From the NCBI RefSeq assembly GCF_910589235.1, contig NC_060971.1:3478326-3542325 (forward strand): a stretch of 64,000 nucleotides of DNA, written 5' to 3'. The notes beneath the pieces were generated by a model. It searched no databases and was not told the origin of the DNA. It saw nothing but the letters and a program-made list of their open reading frames with translations. Numbering within the stretch: the first letter of the stretch is position 1; each line of letters begins with the position of its first letter. This DNA is from Vespa crabro (taxonomy: Eukaryota > Arthropoda > Insecta > Hymenoptera > Vespidae). Positions 1-12,470 of the stretch are shown here, in pieces. The position numbers and the translations under genes were made by a program.

Positions 1-2656
1 GTTTGTTTTATTTTTTTTAACTTACAAACGTATCGAATGTAAATGGAATTAAATTTGTTTCGTCGAGTCGTTTCTTTTTTTATTTTTATTTCTCCTTTTT
101 CTTTTCTTTTTTTTTTCTTTTTTTTTTGCTTTCTTGACGAGGAGCTCTAATTTTTCTTTTTCTTTTTTTTTTTTTAGATCAACACACTTTTTGATTTGTG
201 CGAAATAAATCGACGATACTTTTGATTATGATCCCCTCGTATGTTCCTTATCACCTTACTTCTTGTTTTGTCCTAATATACATATCTTATTATCGATTTA
301 TCTTCTTTACAATTGTAAGATTATTTCAAGTTAATAGAGATGACCATCCAGTTGGTGAGATGCTCGTTTATTAACGATTCTAAGAGAAAGGAAAAAAGAT
401 AGAAAGAAAGAAAGAAAGAAAAAAAAAAGAAGAAAAAAGAAAAAAAAACCATAAAAATATCGAATTTCTACAAGTATCCAGTACTTGGTTCCGTAGCCAA
501 CGGTTCGTTCACAAATAGTCCGAAGAACTTAGGAAGTCGCACGAAAGACACTTAAAACTTCTCTCACCGAAGTTTCGTGCGAAATCGATGTCAATTTGAA
601 ACAAAAGTAGAAGAAAAGTGGATAGACGAGTGGGAGCTAGTAAGGTAGAATCGTTGGGCGCGCGATTATTCCTTTTTTTACCCTATTTCCCCCCGCCCCT
701 TCCCCTCCTTTTTTCTTTTTTTATTTTCTCTTATATTTTTGTTCTTTTTTTTTTTCATCAATCTCGTGTCTATCAATAGGAGAAGATCGAAATAGGATCT
801 ATGATAAAAACGATAGGACAAAAACGTTATCAATTACATGACGACCGATCGTTTACGGTTTGGAAAAATTTGCCGCTAGGGATGTAGAAAAAGTGTGGAA
901 GAGTGAAAGAGAAAAAGAGACGGTTTGGACAGGCATTGGCGGGTCATCGCAGGAGAATTGACGTTGGTAACCATGGACGAAATTAGCACCGCGATTTGGG
1001 AGCGACCGATCGAGTTAATACTGTTTCGTCGATTACAATTGGAACCACGATCAACGACGAATATTCGGGTATACTCTTCATACGTTCGCCGAACGTATTT
1101 CGAACATCGAAATTTGTACCTTTTTTTTCCTTTTTTTTCTTTCTCTTTTTTTTCTTTTTTTTTTAGCGTATGGTCGCGGCGGCGCATCCAACGTCGTTAT
1201 TTAGTTTGACACTGTTAATAGGTGAACAATGACCACGATCGTTATTCCGATGTAACATTTAGTTTTGATGACTTATGTATGTTTAGTTTAACTCTTTCCA
1301 ATTCGTAAATATTTTTCCTAGTTTTATTCTCCGTGAATTTTCATCTTGATTTTCATTTTTTCTTTTTTTTCCTTTTTTTTTTCTTTTTTATTCATCATTT
1401 CGATCATCTCACTTTGATGTATTTCATTTACACACGTATATATTATACGTTGAAAATAATTTTAGGATAAAATTGTTTTTTTTTTCTCTCTCTCTCTCTC
1501 TTTTTTTTTTTTATCAATTTGGTTTAGTTATCAAATGGAACGTCATGTCACAACAAACTGATCTCATGGTACAAAGCGTTAATACGCAACGAAACGTTTT
1601 TCTTGCAAAAATTTGTACAGGATAGATAAATAGATTTCTTTCGTTAGCCAACGAAATCCTCGGAGATGTAAAAAGATAAAACTATCTTAAACGATATCCA
1701 ATGAGGAACAAAAAATAGATGAAGTTTTATCATTTGCAATTGGTATAAAATTTGGAAGAACATTAGTTCCATTAATTGAGAATATCTTTTTAGATATTTA
1801 ATGGAAAATTTTTATTCGACTTATTTCTAAACGTTACTAGCTATAGGGTGTCATTATCACGATCAGATATATCAAATTGAAAGGTAATACTTTTTCGAAC
1901 ATTATCGTGAAGAACTGAAATACGCGTTTTTAAAAACGTATAACAAACATTTCCATGCCAAGTTAGTTTCGAGTGCTCGTTTTCACGCGTGTCCCTGTCT
2001 TCGCGGGCGACAGTACACAATAAAATTATCATAAGCAGCAGGGCGTCACGTTATATCGCAATAACGACCATAATATACGTGGAGGCAAGTATTTTTTTAA
2101 AAGAGGTGCCGTACCTACGCACCTGTGCATTTTACGTAGAAATATCCTATCCTTTAACGTCCTTTCCGTTGATATTTTACCAGAGAGAAAGCATAAATAA
2201 TGCGAGAGCTCATCTTTCGCATTCGTGTAAGTAATATTTTATTGAGAAAGGTAAAAAAGATTTGGGAAGAAAGCGAAATCTTAATTTAAACTATCAACTA
2301 CGTGTACGTGCTTTTTTTTCCTTCTGTTTTTTTTTTTTTCTTCTTTTTTCTTCTTTTTTCTTCTTTTTCCTTACTTTTTCATACTTATTTCGCCAAAGAC
2401 ATCGTGATCCATCATTAAATTTTTCTCTTGATCCTCTTGCCCTTACGCGATATAATTGAGTTAACTCATGCTATTATCCAAATACAATGCTAAATAGTAT
2501 AATTGACTTAAATACGGCATTTTGCTATGTGCGAGCACGTAGAAAAACGACATTGGTGTTGGAGATAAGTGGAAAGAGGGAAAGAAAAATCGCTGCCGAC
2601 TTGGAAGATGGAAAAAGAAGGGAAGCATTACCAGCTGGCAGGGGATGAAGACAGCA
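1..2656. other. Non-coding spacer
   Basis: AT-rich DNA with T-rich and A-rich tracts (70-175, 690-760, 1116-1165, 1335-1393, 1478-1511, 2310-2380). No frame with convincing coding composition, no splice-bounded exon and no RNA gene seen. Confidence 0.6.
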
Positions 2657-2691
2657 AAAGAAAGGAAGAGAGAAACAGAGAAAGAGAGAGA

Positions 2692-2737
<46 letters not shown>

Positions 2738-2762
2738 GAAAGAGAAAGAGAGAGGGAAAGAA
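2657..2762. repeat. GA microsatellite in a purine tract
   Basis: A pure (GA)n core at 2700-2732 is flanked by GAAA/GAGA variants on both sides. Confidence 0.95.
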
Positions 2763-3192
2763 ATAGTATAGGATTGGAGGGAGCGATACTTTTTCACTTT
2801 ACTTTCATACCTAAAACTGTTGAATATTAATGACCGTGGGCGAGGTACTCTGAAGCTTCTTACCACAAGAAGCGACCGCACCCGTGAAATGGAAATGAGA
2901 AAATTATAAGAGTAACTGGGTAAATTGCGAATAAAGGCTATTATTGATACGCGCTAGAGACTTGTAAAAGAAATGTCATAATATTAACCCTTTGAGTTTA
3001 ACGAACGAACACATACGTTTAGAATGTTTTCAACATAGTTATTATAGTCGATATTTTACGTCTTTAAAAATTTTTTAAGTCTAAAAGAAATGTCGACTTA
3101 CCTATACTCGATCATTTTTTTGTAACATATTGAGACAAAAATTCATTTCTAATTATCTATCCTGTTAAAGGTCACTTCAGTAATGACGTCAA

Positions 3193-3274
3193 GAGGCTGT
3201 CTGCGCAGAGGCTAACTGAGCAGGGAGGAGGGAGTAACTGTGCAAAGGCAACCTGCGCAGAGGCTATCTGCGCG
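3193..3274. repeat. 15-bp degenerate minisatellite
   Basis: Five imperfect copies of a 15-bp unit (consensus GAGGCTATCTGCGCA), one expanded by an insertion. As 15 is a multiple of 3, the - strand reads as an AQxxx pentapeptide repeat. Confidence 0.85.
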
Positions 3275-3714
3275 GTTAAACGAATGATGAAGTTTTTTTT
3301 TTCTTCTCTCTCTTTTTTTTTTTTTTCTTTTGCTGTAAATAGTAATATACATATGTTTTTACACTGATGCATATCTTATACCAATGTAGTAATATACGTA
3401 ATATACATACATATTTAGTTACTTGAATTACTTAGTATTGCATAAGTACAAACGACATAGAGAACGAAATTCAGAGTAAAATTATACCTACCTTCGAAGT
3501 ATATCTCGCGAAACGTAGAGTTCATTACGACGTTGATTCCCCCGACGTAGGGTAGCGTATCTGTGATACCTCGACAGAAATCCTACCTCGCGCCTTATCA
3601 TAGGGACAGCGTTTCCGTCGAAACGCTGACTAGTACAGATAGAAGGATGGAGATAAAGGTTGAAGAAGGAAAATGATAAGGGGATCGACTCGGTATGAAC
3701 AGGGAAAAAAAGAT

Positions 3715-3719
<5 letters not shown>

Positions 3720-3748
<29 letters not shown>
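3720..3748. repeat. GA microsatellite
   Basis: Uninterrupted (GA)n of about 14 units. Confidence 0.95.
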
Positions 3749-3753
<5 letters not shown>

Positions 3754-4069
3754 AGAGGAAAAGGTAGAAAGTCGTAATGTCAGTTCTGTTTGCTCGGGGA
3801 GTTTTCGACTTTGGATGGATGTGCGGTAAGGTTTTAAAAAGTGCTTTCCTTCGCCTAAGAACTATCGTTTTATTACCCGCGTAAAGTCCGCCGGCAATGA
3901 CAATGGCAATGGCAACGGCAACGACAACGGTACCGCTAACGCCATCGTCGCGACGCCTCGCGATGCTCTTTACCGTTTCCAGTTTCACCCTCCTTTACCA
4001 CGAAACTTCTTTGGAGCTTCGTTTCTGTGTATTGTAAGTATGCGCGCGTGCGCGTCGTTCCACCTTAAT

Positions 4070-4290
4070 GTGCGGCCTGGATTTATCTGCTAGTAATCAA
4101 TCGTGCGGCTGGGAACGAGCGGATTACAAGGGCGCAATATTTATCACGTCAAACGGTTCATTTGCATGATTTATGCGACGCCGAATGCCGGAAACGCCGG
4201 ATTATTTGCGCGGAATTCGCTGAGCATCGCCGTGCGCATAATGACGTTAAATTCCGCGTCGCGCGGAATTTCGCGTTACACGGAACGCTC
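4070..4290. promoter_or_regulatory. CpG-rich, motif-dense block (candidate enhancer)
   Basis: About 220 bp free of simple repeats sits between repeat tracts. It contains a POU octamer ATTTGCAT (4160-4167), two GGATTA homeodomain-type sites (4121 and 4199), a 10-bp direct repeat GCGCGGAATT (4208 and 4261) and an inverted repeat with 10-bp arms and a TCG spacer (4249-4271). It resembles a conserved non-coding element, but conservation cannot be tested here. Confidence 0.25.
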
Positions 4291-4296
4291 ATTAGA

Positions 4297-4330
4297 TGGT
4301 CTCCTCTCTCTCTCTCTTTTCCTATAGTTT

Positions 4331-4361
<31 letters not shown>

Positions 4362-4487
4362 ATAGTTCTCCCTTTCTTTCTCTCTCTTTTCCTATAGTTC
4401 TCCTTCTCTCTCTCTCTCTCTCTCTCTATAATTCTCCTTTTATTTCTTTCTCTTTCTCTCTCTCTCTCTCTTTCTCTTTCGTTTTCG
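4297..4487. repeat. CT-rich array with recurring CTATAGTTCTCC unit
   Basis: Four blocks of (CT)n are each separated by CTATAGTT or CTATAATTCTCC, making a compound repeat with units of roughly 40-55 bp rather than a plain microsatellite. Confidence 0.8.
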
Positions 4488-6086
4488 TATCCATCGCTCT
4501 TCGACATCAGCTGTTCGACATTCTTTTCTTTTCATCAACTTACGGATTCGCATATTTTCGGAAAAATATCCTTTCTCTCGTCAAGTCGACTTCATAGAAA
4601 ATAGCTGACGCTTCTCCATCCTTTATTCCAAGCTTGGTAGAGGATTTACGAGTTTAAAGCATCTAGCTGTTGAATTTTTTAGCAAGACCAAAGAAAAACG
4701 GCGGACGACGTCTAACCTTACCACGATTTTATTATACCGCTTGTTAGTATATTTCAAAGTAGGTGGTTTAAAATTTTACGATAGGTCAAGTGCCTCTTTT
4801 ACAATCTGAATTTTTCGATACGTCGATTTTTATGAAAACGCGACGGGCGAAAAAGTTTTAAGAAATACCGGTTTGGAATAAGTTACGACGAATTTTTCGA
4901 ACAACGTTGCACCAATACGTACGAGTCGCAAAGCTCAATAACGAGGATAGATTGCATTCTATTTTTTTTTTTCTTTCTCTCTTTCTTTCATTCCTCTTAC
5001 CGTTCGTCGCGAAGGTAAGAGTTTACGAGCTCTTTCTCTTTTCTCTTCTATCTTTTTCCTTTTTCTTTTTCTTTTTCTCTTTCGATCGTGCCTTGATGAC
5101 TCCGCTCGCTCTAGGCTTCCCAAACTTTCTGTTATCGATGCTTTAGAAACTGGTACGATAGTACCTTCGTCACTTGATTCAATTTTAGTCTATTCGCCCA
5201 GAGAGAGCCAATACATCTACGCTCTTTACTAACCACAAAGAAGGGACCAAAGTTTTGTTACATTCATCCGATAAAGTATCTCACCAAACATTTATCCCTA
5301 TATTCACTTCTTCCTGCCATAATAATATATTATATTACTCGTTATTTTTTTTTTTTTTTTTTATTTTTCACATATAATCGTGAATTCTTTTCTATTTCTG
5401 GCGAGGAGAATAAAAAAAAGAAAAAAAAGAACGTTAATAAAATAAAAGAAAAAGTAAAAGTCATGATTTATTAATCGAAACGAGAAATGGAACGTTATAA
5501 AATTATGATAAATATTTAACTTTGTTATTGATCCATAAATGTATATCGATGCAATAGCAATCACATTGACCATATGCGCAATAATCCTAAAGCCTGCAGA
5601 GATATTTGATAATTATTTTACTCGATGCAAACGACGGAAATCGTTAATGTTGCTTTTACCTCTGGAACATAACGTACCGGCAACTTGCAATTCGCATCCA
5701 GATGTAACCACTGCACAGTACTCTGTTGCATGTAGCACAATGAAGAAATTAATAATGCAGCCACGCGGGTACCATGTTTCGTGCACGATCTGTAACGTTG
5801 GTACGCGTGGTTGACTGCGTTCAACCATTTTTCTACGTTTCTTTAATTCGGCTTTGAGCCTGGAAAATTTGGGAAAAGAACATAAACAAAGGAAAAAAGG
5901 GGAAAAAAAGAAAAAAAGGGGGGAAAAAAATATTAAAACAGAAGAACATAAAAAAACAAACAACACGAAAGTTTCGTAGTCGACAGTTTATGTTTAGACT
6001 TTGTTTTCGCAACGTCACTACTATAAAGTTCTTTCGATCTCTAATAATACAGTGAAAATCCTTCCCTCTCTCTCTTTCTCTCTCAC

Positions 6087-6124
<38 letters not shown>

Positions 6125-7047
6125 CCTATCTCTATCTCTCTTTTTTCATTTTTTCTTTCAGCTTTCAGCGGCTTCTAGCAGGACCAACACAGACTGCCTT
6201 GTAAAACAAGCGTTCTTTAACCTTTCCAACGTTACTCCGGGAACTATTACGTAATTCAGTTTGCGTTGCATCTCGGAGTATCTTGGAACAATCCCCATTC
6301 CATTTCTCCTCGTAGAAAATCTTCCGTAGGGCATCACGTACATAATTTAAATCATAGTCGAAGGGCTAAGACTAAAACTTCTCTTCTTCTCATTATCTCC
6401 GTTTTCTCATCCGCTTTTAATTTAGATATGATTGTTTTCTTAATGAGTGGAAATACGAAGTTCGAGGATACGATATACGAGACGAGAACTCATAACCAAA
6501 AGGTTTAAAACATTTTAACTTTGATCGTGGTTTGTAAAAAGTCATTGAGGATATATTATAGGCCTTTAGAAAATTGAAGAAATGTGAAGAACGTATAAGA
6601 GAAAAGTGAAAAGAGACATCGTCGTCGATGCCGACGTCAATGGTTCAAGATGGGGGATTTACGATCGAGGGGTAGCATCTATCAGTGGACCCTCATTAAC
6701 CCCCCCCCCCTTCCTTTTTACCTCCTCCCGTCTTTCTTTCAACTTACCCCTTACCTATTTTAGTTCTCACTCCACGATAAAGCACTCCTCGCGATAGCTT
6801 ATCTCAGTTCTTACTCCTTCTCTACATTGGCCGACCATCGAGATTCTCCATTGGGGACTCTTTTCCGCGGTAGTACCACTGACCATCCTCTCCCTCATTC
6901 TCCTCCTCCTTCTCCACTTTCAATCTCCCCCTTGGTAAGATTCTCCTCGGTCACGTTTCTTTTTCCTGCCTTTTCGGACCTTGGTCCACCACCATCATCA
7001 CCACCACAACGGAAAGACTCTTTTCTTCCCATTCTTTTCTTTTCTTC

Positions 7048-7049
<2 letters not shown>
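4488..7049. other. Non-coding spacer
   Basis: Mostly AT-rich sequence with poly-T/A tracts near 5345 and 5880-5930. The stretch 5590-5830 is more balanced and open on both strands (Cys-containing on both), without a clear acceptor, donor or family match. C runs occur near 6702. Confidence 0.55.
6064..6150. repeat. CT microsatellite
   Basis: (CT)n with CACT and TTTCT interruptions. Confidence 0.93.
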
Positions 7050-7091
<42 letters not shown>

Positions 7092-7092
7092 T
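7050..7092. repeat. TTTC tetranucleotide array
   Basis: About 11 uninterrupted TTTC units; adjacent pyrimidine-rich DNA extends it on both sides. Confidence 0.95.
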
Positions 7093-7690
7093 CCCTTTCT
7101 TTCTCACTTGCACTCTTATCTAGTTCACTTCTCTTCGTTGTGAGTGAGAGAAAGTTGGTGTCTCCTATGGACGAAAGGAATAAGGAGGAAAAGTGTACGA
7201 GAGAGCTTTGGTACTTGCCGATGGACCGAGAGACAGAGATAACAAGGACCTGAGAGGGCCAAAACATTCTTCCTGGGTCTTTCTCGTGGGATCGTTATAA
7301 CCATAACGACACCTTTCTAAGACCACTATAAGAAAAAGTCTTTCCATCGTTTCCGATCCCCACTACTCGTTCCGACATCTCTTAAATTGTCTATCTATCT
7401 TGTTTCTAATACCTTTTCATCTGGTACGATCAATTCGATTGGATCTTTCCATTTCTCTCTTTCTCTCTCCCCCCCCCCCTCTCTCTTTTTTTTTCTATTT
7501 TTCTCACCTCAACATCTGATATTCTCAGATATTTCGTATTAAGGCATTCTCCGAGTACATAGTTGTACTCGTGCTAATGTTAATGAACACGCACGTGTGC
7601 TAGGAGATACATGTACGTGTTATCGTGGGACTCATGTACCAGCTTGGACTTTGAGTCGCATACTTGTAACTTGTATGGGCAAATAAGACA

Positions 7691-7702
7691 AGAAAGAGAG
7701 AA

Positions 7703-7743
<41 letters not shown>

Positions 7744-7752
7744 TAGAGAAAG
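7691..7752. repeat. GA microsatellite
   Basis: (GA)n with AAAG interruptions. Confidence 0.93.
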
Positions 7753-8184
7753 GGGTAATAGAGGAAAAGACCGTACAAGAGAAAGAAAGAGAATGAGGGG
7801 AATAACCGGATAGGAAGGATATACTGCTCCTTCCACGGAATACGAAGCGTTCGTTAGAGAACGAACGTGACTTCGCTGCGCGACCGTTTATTTTTTTTCC
7901 TTTTTCACCTTGGCTTCCCTTTCCCGAGGAAAAGAGACACGGAAAGCGGGGTTGAAAGAGGTGGAATGTAAAAACGGATGCTAGTGCAAAAATGCCAAAA
8001 GCGTATAAAATATTAGATACGTGTATGCGTCGGTGTGTTCCGACGTTGATTGGACGTCAGTGCGGGCCAACGTGGCCACCGTCGGCTTCTACGTGCCTGG
8101 ATCAAAGAATGCGAGTTTCGTGCTTCCGTTAAGCGCGACCGTGTGTCGTTATAAATATGTATATCACCGAATAAGGGAAAGATG

Positions 8185-8194
8185 ATAGAGAGAA

Positions 8195-8234
<40 letters not shown>

Positions 8235-8238
8235 AGAA
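8185..8238. repeat. GA microsatellite
   Basis: (GA)n, the last 30 bp uninterrupted. Confidence 0.93.
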
Positions 8239-9136
8239 GGACAGTGCAAATGTGGAAGAGAATATCGATGTCTGATTATAATCTACTCTCGTCACGTGGA
8301 TTTGGTTACTCTGACGAATAGATGTATCTGACAAAAGGTATCCTGTATGATAGTTCTCTATGTGCTGATATTCCTATGAATAATACATAATACGTAGGTA
8401 GTATGGTAATAGGTATACCATTTTGAAAACAGTATCCGATGAAATACTTCATGGTATCGTTCGTTTACAACGTTGATTTTAATGGACAGTTAATTAGATG
8501 TTGAAAGTTAATTACAAAGAGAGAGAGAGAGAGAGAAAGAGAATGAAAAATGAATCGAAGAGGAAGTAAAGAAATTGAATGAAATAAGGATTGAATATGA
8601 TGTGTAAAAATTTTTCGTTATTATATTTTTAGAACAACGATAAACGATTAGGATTACTATCAGTTCGATTGGAAAATCAAAAATAAAGCAACGTAATTTC
8701 TTTTTCTTAAGACAATAAACAACAACAGGAGAAGCATTTGTTTAAAAAATCATACAACCGTAATCATTAAAAGAAATAATAATTTGGTGATATACTCCCT
8801 TGGGAAATTTACTATATTATTCGAGTGCTTCCTGATTGATTAACATTAAGTAAAGTGATCGTTCTGCCGATACCTATCTCGTGCACTCACGTAAGGCAAA
8901 TATTAAAGTAGTCTATCTATCGTGTTCGTCAACTTACTGTCGCTACGCCATGCTCTACGTTGATCGATGGATCTGCCATAATGCGTTCAAAGCGGATTAC
9001 CTTACCTAACATCTTTTATAAAGGTATTTAAATGTAATAAGTTTTGTAAAAGAAGATATAGACAATACTTATCGGATAAACGTTATTTAGATACCTTTGT
9101 TACCATAGTTAATAAATCTCAAAGCGATCAATAATT

Positions 9137-9141
<5 letters not shown>

Positions 9142-9186
<45 letters not shown>
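9142..9186. repeat. TA microsatellite
   Basis: About 22 uninterrupted TA units followed by a short TGTG stretch. Confidence 0.96.
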
Positions 9187-9189
<3 letters not shown>

Positions 9190-10671
9190 TGTGTGTGTAT
9201 GTAGGTACCTAAATAAAAGTTTGGGATACTCGCCAGCAATTTGACTTGAATATCATCTATACAGATAAAAAGAACGACAGATAATAAATTATATCGTAAA
9301 AGTCGTTACAACTTGCTATATATCGAAATATATTGCGAAACGAGGAATATTGGTGGAAGTGGAGCTCCGGTGATTTCGAACGTATCAAAGACAATTTGGC
9401 CGAGCGTACGAAGTTGATCGAATACAAAATTTGTTCAATCGGGTTTTATCGAGCGCCAATTATTCGAGAGAGAATTTATCGAGTCACTATTAATCGAATC
9501 ATAACTCGAACATTCAGCTTTATCTGGTTATGTGTTAGACATTTTAAAACATGCATTATTTTGCATTTCAATCGTTTTTAAGTTTTAGAACTTATTTTCC
9601 TTGTATTATTATTTTGTTACTTTTTCTTCTTTTTTTTTCTTTTTTTTTCTTTCTTTTTTTTTTTTTTTTTTCTCAAATACGTCAATAAAAACAAATACTT
9701 TTACGAACGTATCGCTATCAAAGTCGAATTTACAAAAGAAACAATACGGCCTTATGAATAATCCATTGAGTAATTCGATTGCGTAGTACGTATCGTTCTA
9801 CTTTTTTATAGAACTGAAAATAATACAGAATGAACAAGATGAAATAGTTCAGGAATATTTTGTGAAGTTCAATTCGTTTTGTAATTATTTCTGCGAATAA
9901 AATTGTCGTGTCGACCGTTCTAAATGTAATTCGAGAATCTTAATCAATTCTTTTGGTTACAAAGGAGCATCCAACGTTCTTCAAATAAGCATTGTTCAGA
10001 AAGAAATTACATTTTATTGAAAGGTCGAATGAGAGACGAATCACACAATTCTCTCTACACGTGCCGCGTATACGTACCTGCTTCACAGATTTGATTTAAA
10101 TGGTAGAACCATGTATAATTCCGATTAAAAAAAGTGATATAACATTACCCTGCAGTATGATATAAAACGTTTGCTTTACTCTCTATATAGAAAGCTACGT
10201 TTCTATTCAACTTGTAATTTTTTTTAAATACACTCCTCGTTCTGTTAAGCCAGACTGAAAATTCCTGCTTTTCGTTCTTTCATATAAACGGATGTGGAAT
10301 AAAAACTAATCTCGCGTTGAACAATCTCGACGAGAGTTAATGCTTCGATAGCGCTCTAAATTTCTCTCGAATTATGAACGTAGCGTTTATAAATCAAACA
10401 TAACGTAACTTAAATAAAATTTTCTACGAGTATCTATTATTTATGATATGATATTAATTATTTCTCGACGATCAATGAATCATTTTATTATATATAACAT
10501 ATAATGTGATATTTTAATTATTATAACATATAGATATGATATCAAAACATATATATTTATTAGTTATAATATATTATGTTATATCATATCGGGCTTTATC
10601 CTTTGACGAGCTTATTTTTAGTAGGATTATACGAGCTTATTGTAAAGTTAGAAAATTGCAAATCAGTTGTT

Positions 10672-10702
<31 letters not shown>

Positions 10703-11122
10703 GTTTCTCCTGTACACTTTAGCACAAGCATATTCAAAAACATTACGAAAACTCATGCGTTAGTGACCTTGCTGAAATGAAAATGCTAAATAGATTCGCG
10801 CAGGTTGGTTCAAAGCGGTACGACGACGTATCTCGCGTGACTAGAACGAACTATCCGATTTTGTCACATCGCTTGAGAATCCTTATTCCTTCACCTCCTT
10901 CGGTTTCCATCATCGACCCTCAAAAAGTCTCAGTATTAGTAACTGAGATTCGAGGACGACCTTCTCTTTTTCTTCTCTTTTTACCCTCCTTCCGTTTTTC
11001 CACCCTCTCTCCAAGATCTGACCCCGTTTTGACTTGTCAGCACAACGTTTATCTCCCAATATTTATGTTGGCAACGCGTCCGTTGCAGTATTATTGAAGC
11101 AACGCACGCAATCTCTCTAGAA

Positions 11123-11126
<4 letters not shown>

Positions 11127-11202
<76 letters not shown>
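11127..11202. repeat. Longest pure GA microsatellite in the window
   Basis: About 38 uninterrupted GA units with no variant, implying recent expansion or active slippage. Confidence 0.97.
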
Positions 11203-11209
<7 letters not shown>

Positions 11210-11545
11210 CTTCGATATTCTGTTTCTCAGAGAATATTTACGGCCGTGTTTACCACATATGATAGAAAAAAAAAAAAAAAAAAAGAAAAACAGAAAACGA
11301 AGAAACGATTTTGACGATTTACAATTTCACGAAAGAAAATTTACCGAACTATCTTTCTATTGCACCTTGGAACACCTGCTGCTTGCATTAAGCAAGTGAT
11401 AACTCTTTGGTTCTTTGCCGAGTTAAAGAAATTGCCGATTTGCATTTATTAAAGGATTGGTTAAACGCACGAAAGGCAAAGCTTCGAAGATAATATATAC
11501 TAATGATATTTTATCTTTTATATGTATTTTGAAGATATTTAAATA

Positions 11546-11550
<5 letters not shown>

Positions 11551-11580
<30 letters not shown>

Positions 11581-11604
11581 AAGAAAGAGAGAGAGACAGA
11601 GAGG
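11551..11604. repeat. GA/GAAA microsatellite
   Basis: (GA)n passing into GAAA and GACAGA variants. Confidence 0.93.
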
Positions 11605-12207
11605 AGGAATGAATAAGCTAATCCATCCTTTCGACGAAACTCTTAAACGTCTTTTTTAATATTATATTCTGTCAAGTGAATATCGATGAGACTTGCAAGG
11701 TGGATTTTACAATATTCAGGTTAAGAGGATTCAATCCCGCAGGTAGCTTAAGGCCATCCTAGTGAAATACAACGTTGTAAATGCACTATGGACTCTTATC
11801 TTCGGGAATGCTACATAGCATATGAAGAAAGGTGGAATTCGCGGTAGGGTAAGTACAAGAACGTCCATCTCTTCCATCTTTTCCTTTTGGAAAGTCTTTG
11901 TAGGTAGGAATAAAAAATGACTTTGTCAGCAAGTTACTTTGAAGTACATAGATAAAAAAAAAATATATATATATATATCTAAAGGTTTATATACGGTGTG
12001 TTTTGAACGCATACCATGTTTAGAAATAACATTCTCTCTTGTTTTCCTTCCTTCCCTCTCGTTCTCTTTCTTACGACGTAGTTGATACTACGTTGATCCT
12101 TAACAAAGGAAAAAGCTTTCTTTTTGGCTTGCGTGGTTGATTCGTGGTAGAGGATTCGATAGATCGATTTCTAGACCGCAGGCTGTTAGAACTTTAACTA
12201 GGGTCTG

Positions 12208-12213
12208 TATAAA
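12208..12213 (+). promoter_or_regulatory. TATA box candidate
   Basis: TATAAA lies in gggtctgTATAAActcagctc, 59 nt before the ATG at 12267. Downstream come a CAGTC motif at 12225 (a little too close for a standard initiator) and a leader rich in CAAGCCACACAACGAG-type sequence, resembling short insect 5' UTRs. A start site around 12235-12240 would be expected from the TATA position. Confidence 0.3.
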
Positions 12214-12266
12214 CTCAGCTCACGCAGTCGTCAAGCCACACAACGAGCAGCCACGATGAATAAAAG

Positions 12267-12470
12267 ATGTTACTGTTAAACCCAATCCAACAGTTTCACC
12301 AAACCGCGATGTCTGTACTTTCAGCTACCCCGCGGCAGCTTCCTCATACTCGAGAAATGCCAATTCCAAAGGATCCGCACGGAATTTTCATCGAACCGAC
12401 ATGGAAGGCGCGGCATCGTCATCTCTTGGATGAAGCGGCTCGTAACGACGGCCTTGAGCTAGTTCAGTGA
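12267..12470 (+). CDS. Short ORF of 67 codons downstream of a TATA box
   Basis: The frame from ATG 12267 runs MLLLNPIQQFHQTAMSVLSA, then PRQLPHTREMPIPKDPHG, then IFIEPTWKARHRHLLDEA and ends at TGA 12468-12470. Composition is balanced, unlike the repeat-derived frames, and G+C is above the local average. A competing ATG at 12256 opens a 7-codon frame overlapping the start, which could act as an upstream ORF. The last codons and the stop lie inside a 14-bp degenerate tandem repeat (12457-12506), which argues against strong constraint on the C-terminus. No family is recognised. It may be a small protein, part of a non-coding transcript, or chance. Confidence 0.22.
   Translation: MLLLNPIQQFHQTAMSVLSATPRQLPHTREMPIPKDPHGIFIEPTWKARHRHLLDEAARNDGLELVQ

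Larger units (their letters stand above)
7753..12207. other. Non-coding spacer
   Basis: Unique AT-rich sequence between the listed repeats. A CpG-rich patch at 8015-8160 is open in two + frames but has no ATG in the longest and no flanking splice signals. 8543-9141 and 9800-10660 hold nothing recognisable. Confidence 0.55.

Noticed and set aside
2525..2881. Ser-Leu or Arg-Glu rich open frames here and at many other GA/CT arrays
   Set aside because: They are translations of dinucleotide repeats and end soon after leaving the repeat.
3488..3988. 166-codon - strand frame with a hydrophobic stretch followed by a donor-like GGGTAATA
   Set aside because: It starts at GTG with no in-frame ATG, has no acceptor upstream, and runs into a GA repeat. 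The hydrophobic stretch is produced by a GGCAAY hexamer repeat read on the other strand.
5539..5814. 91-codon + frame with several cysteines
   Set aside because: The opposite strand gives an equally plausible cysteine-containing frame, and no family or splice structure supports either.
8009..8173. CpG-rich patch open in two + frames
   Set aside because: The longest frame lacks ATG and an acceptor; stop-poor CpG-rich composition is enough to explain it.
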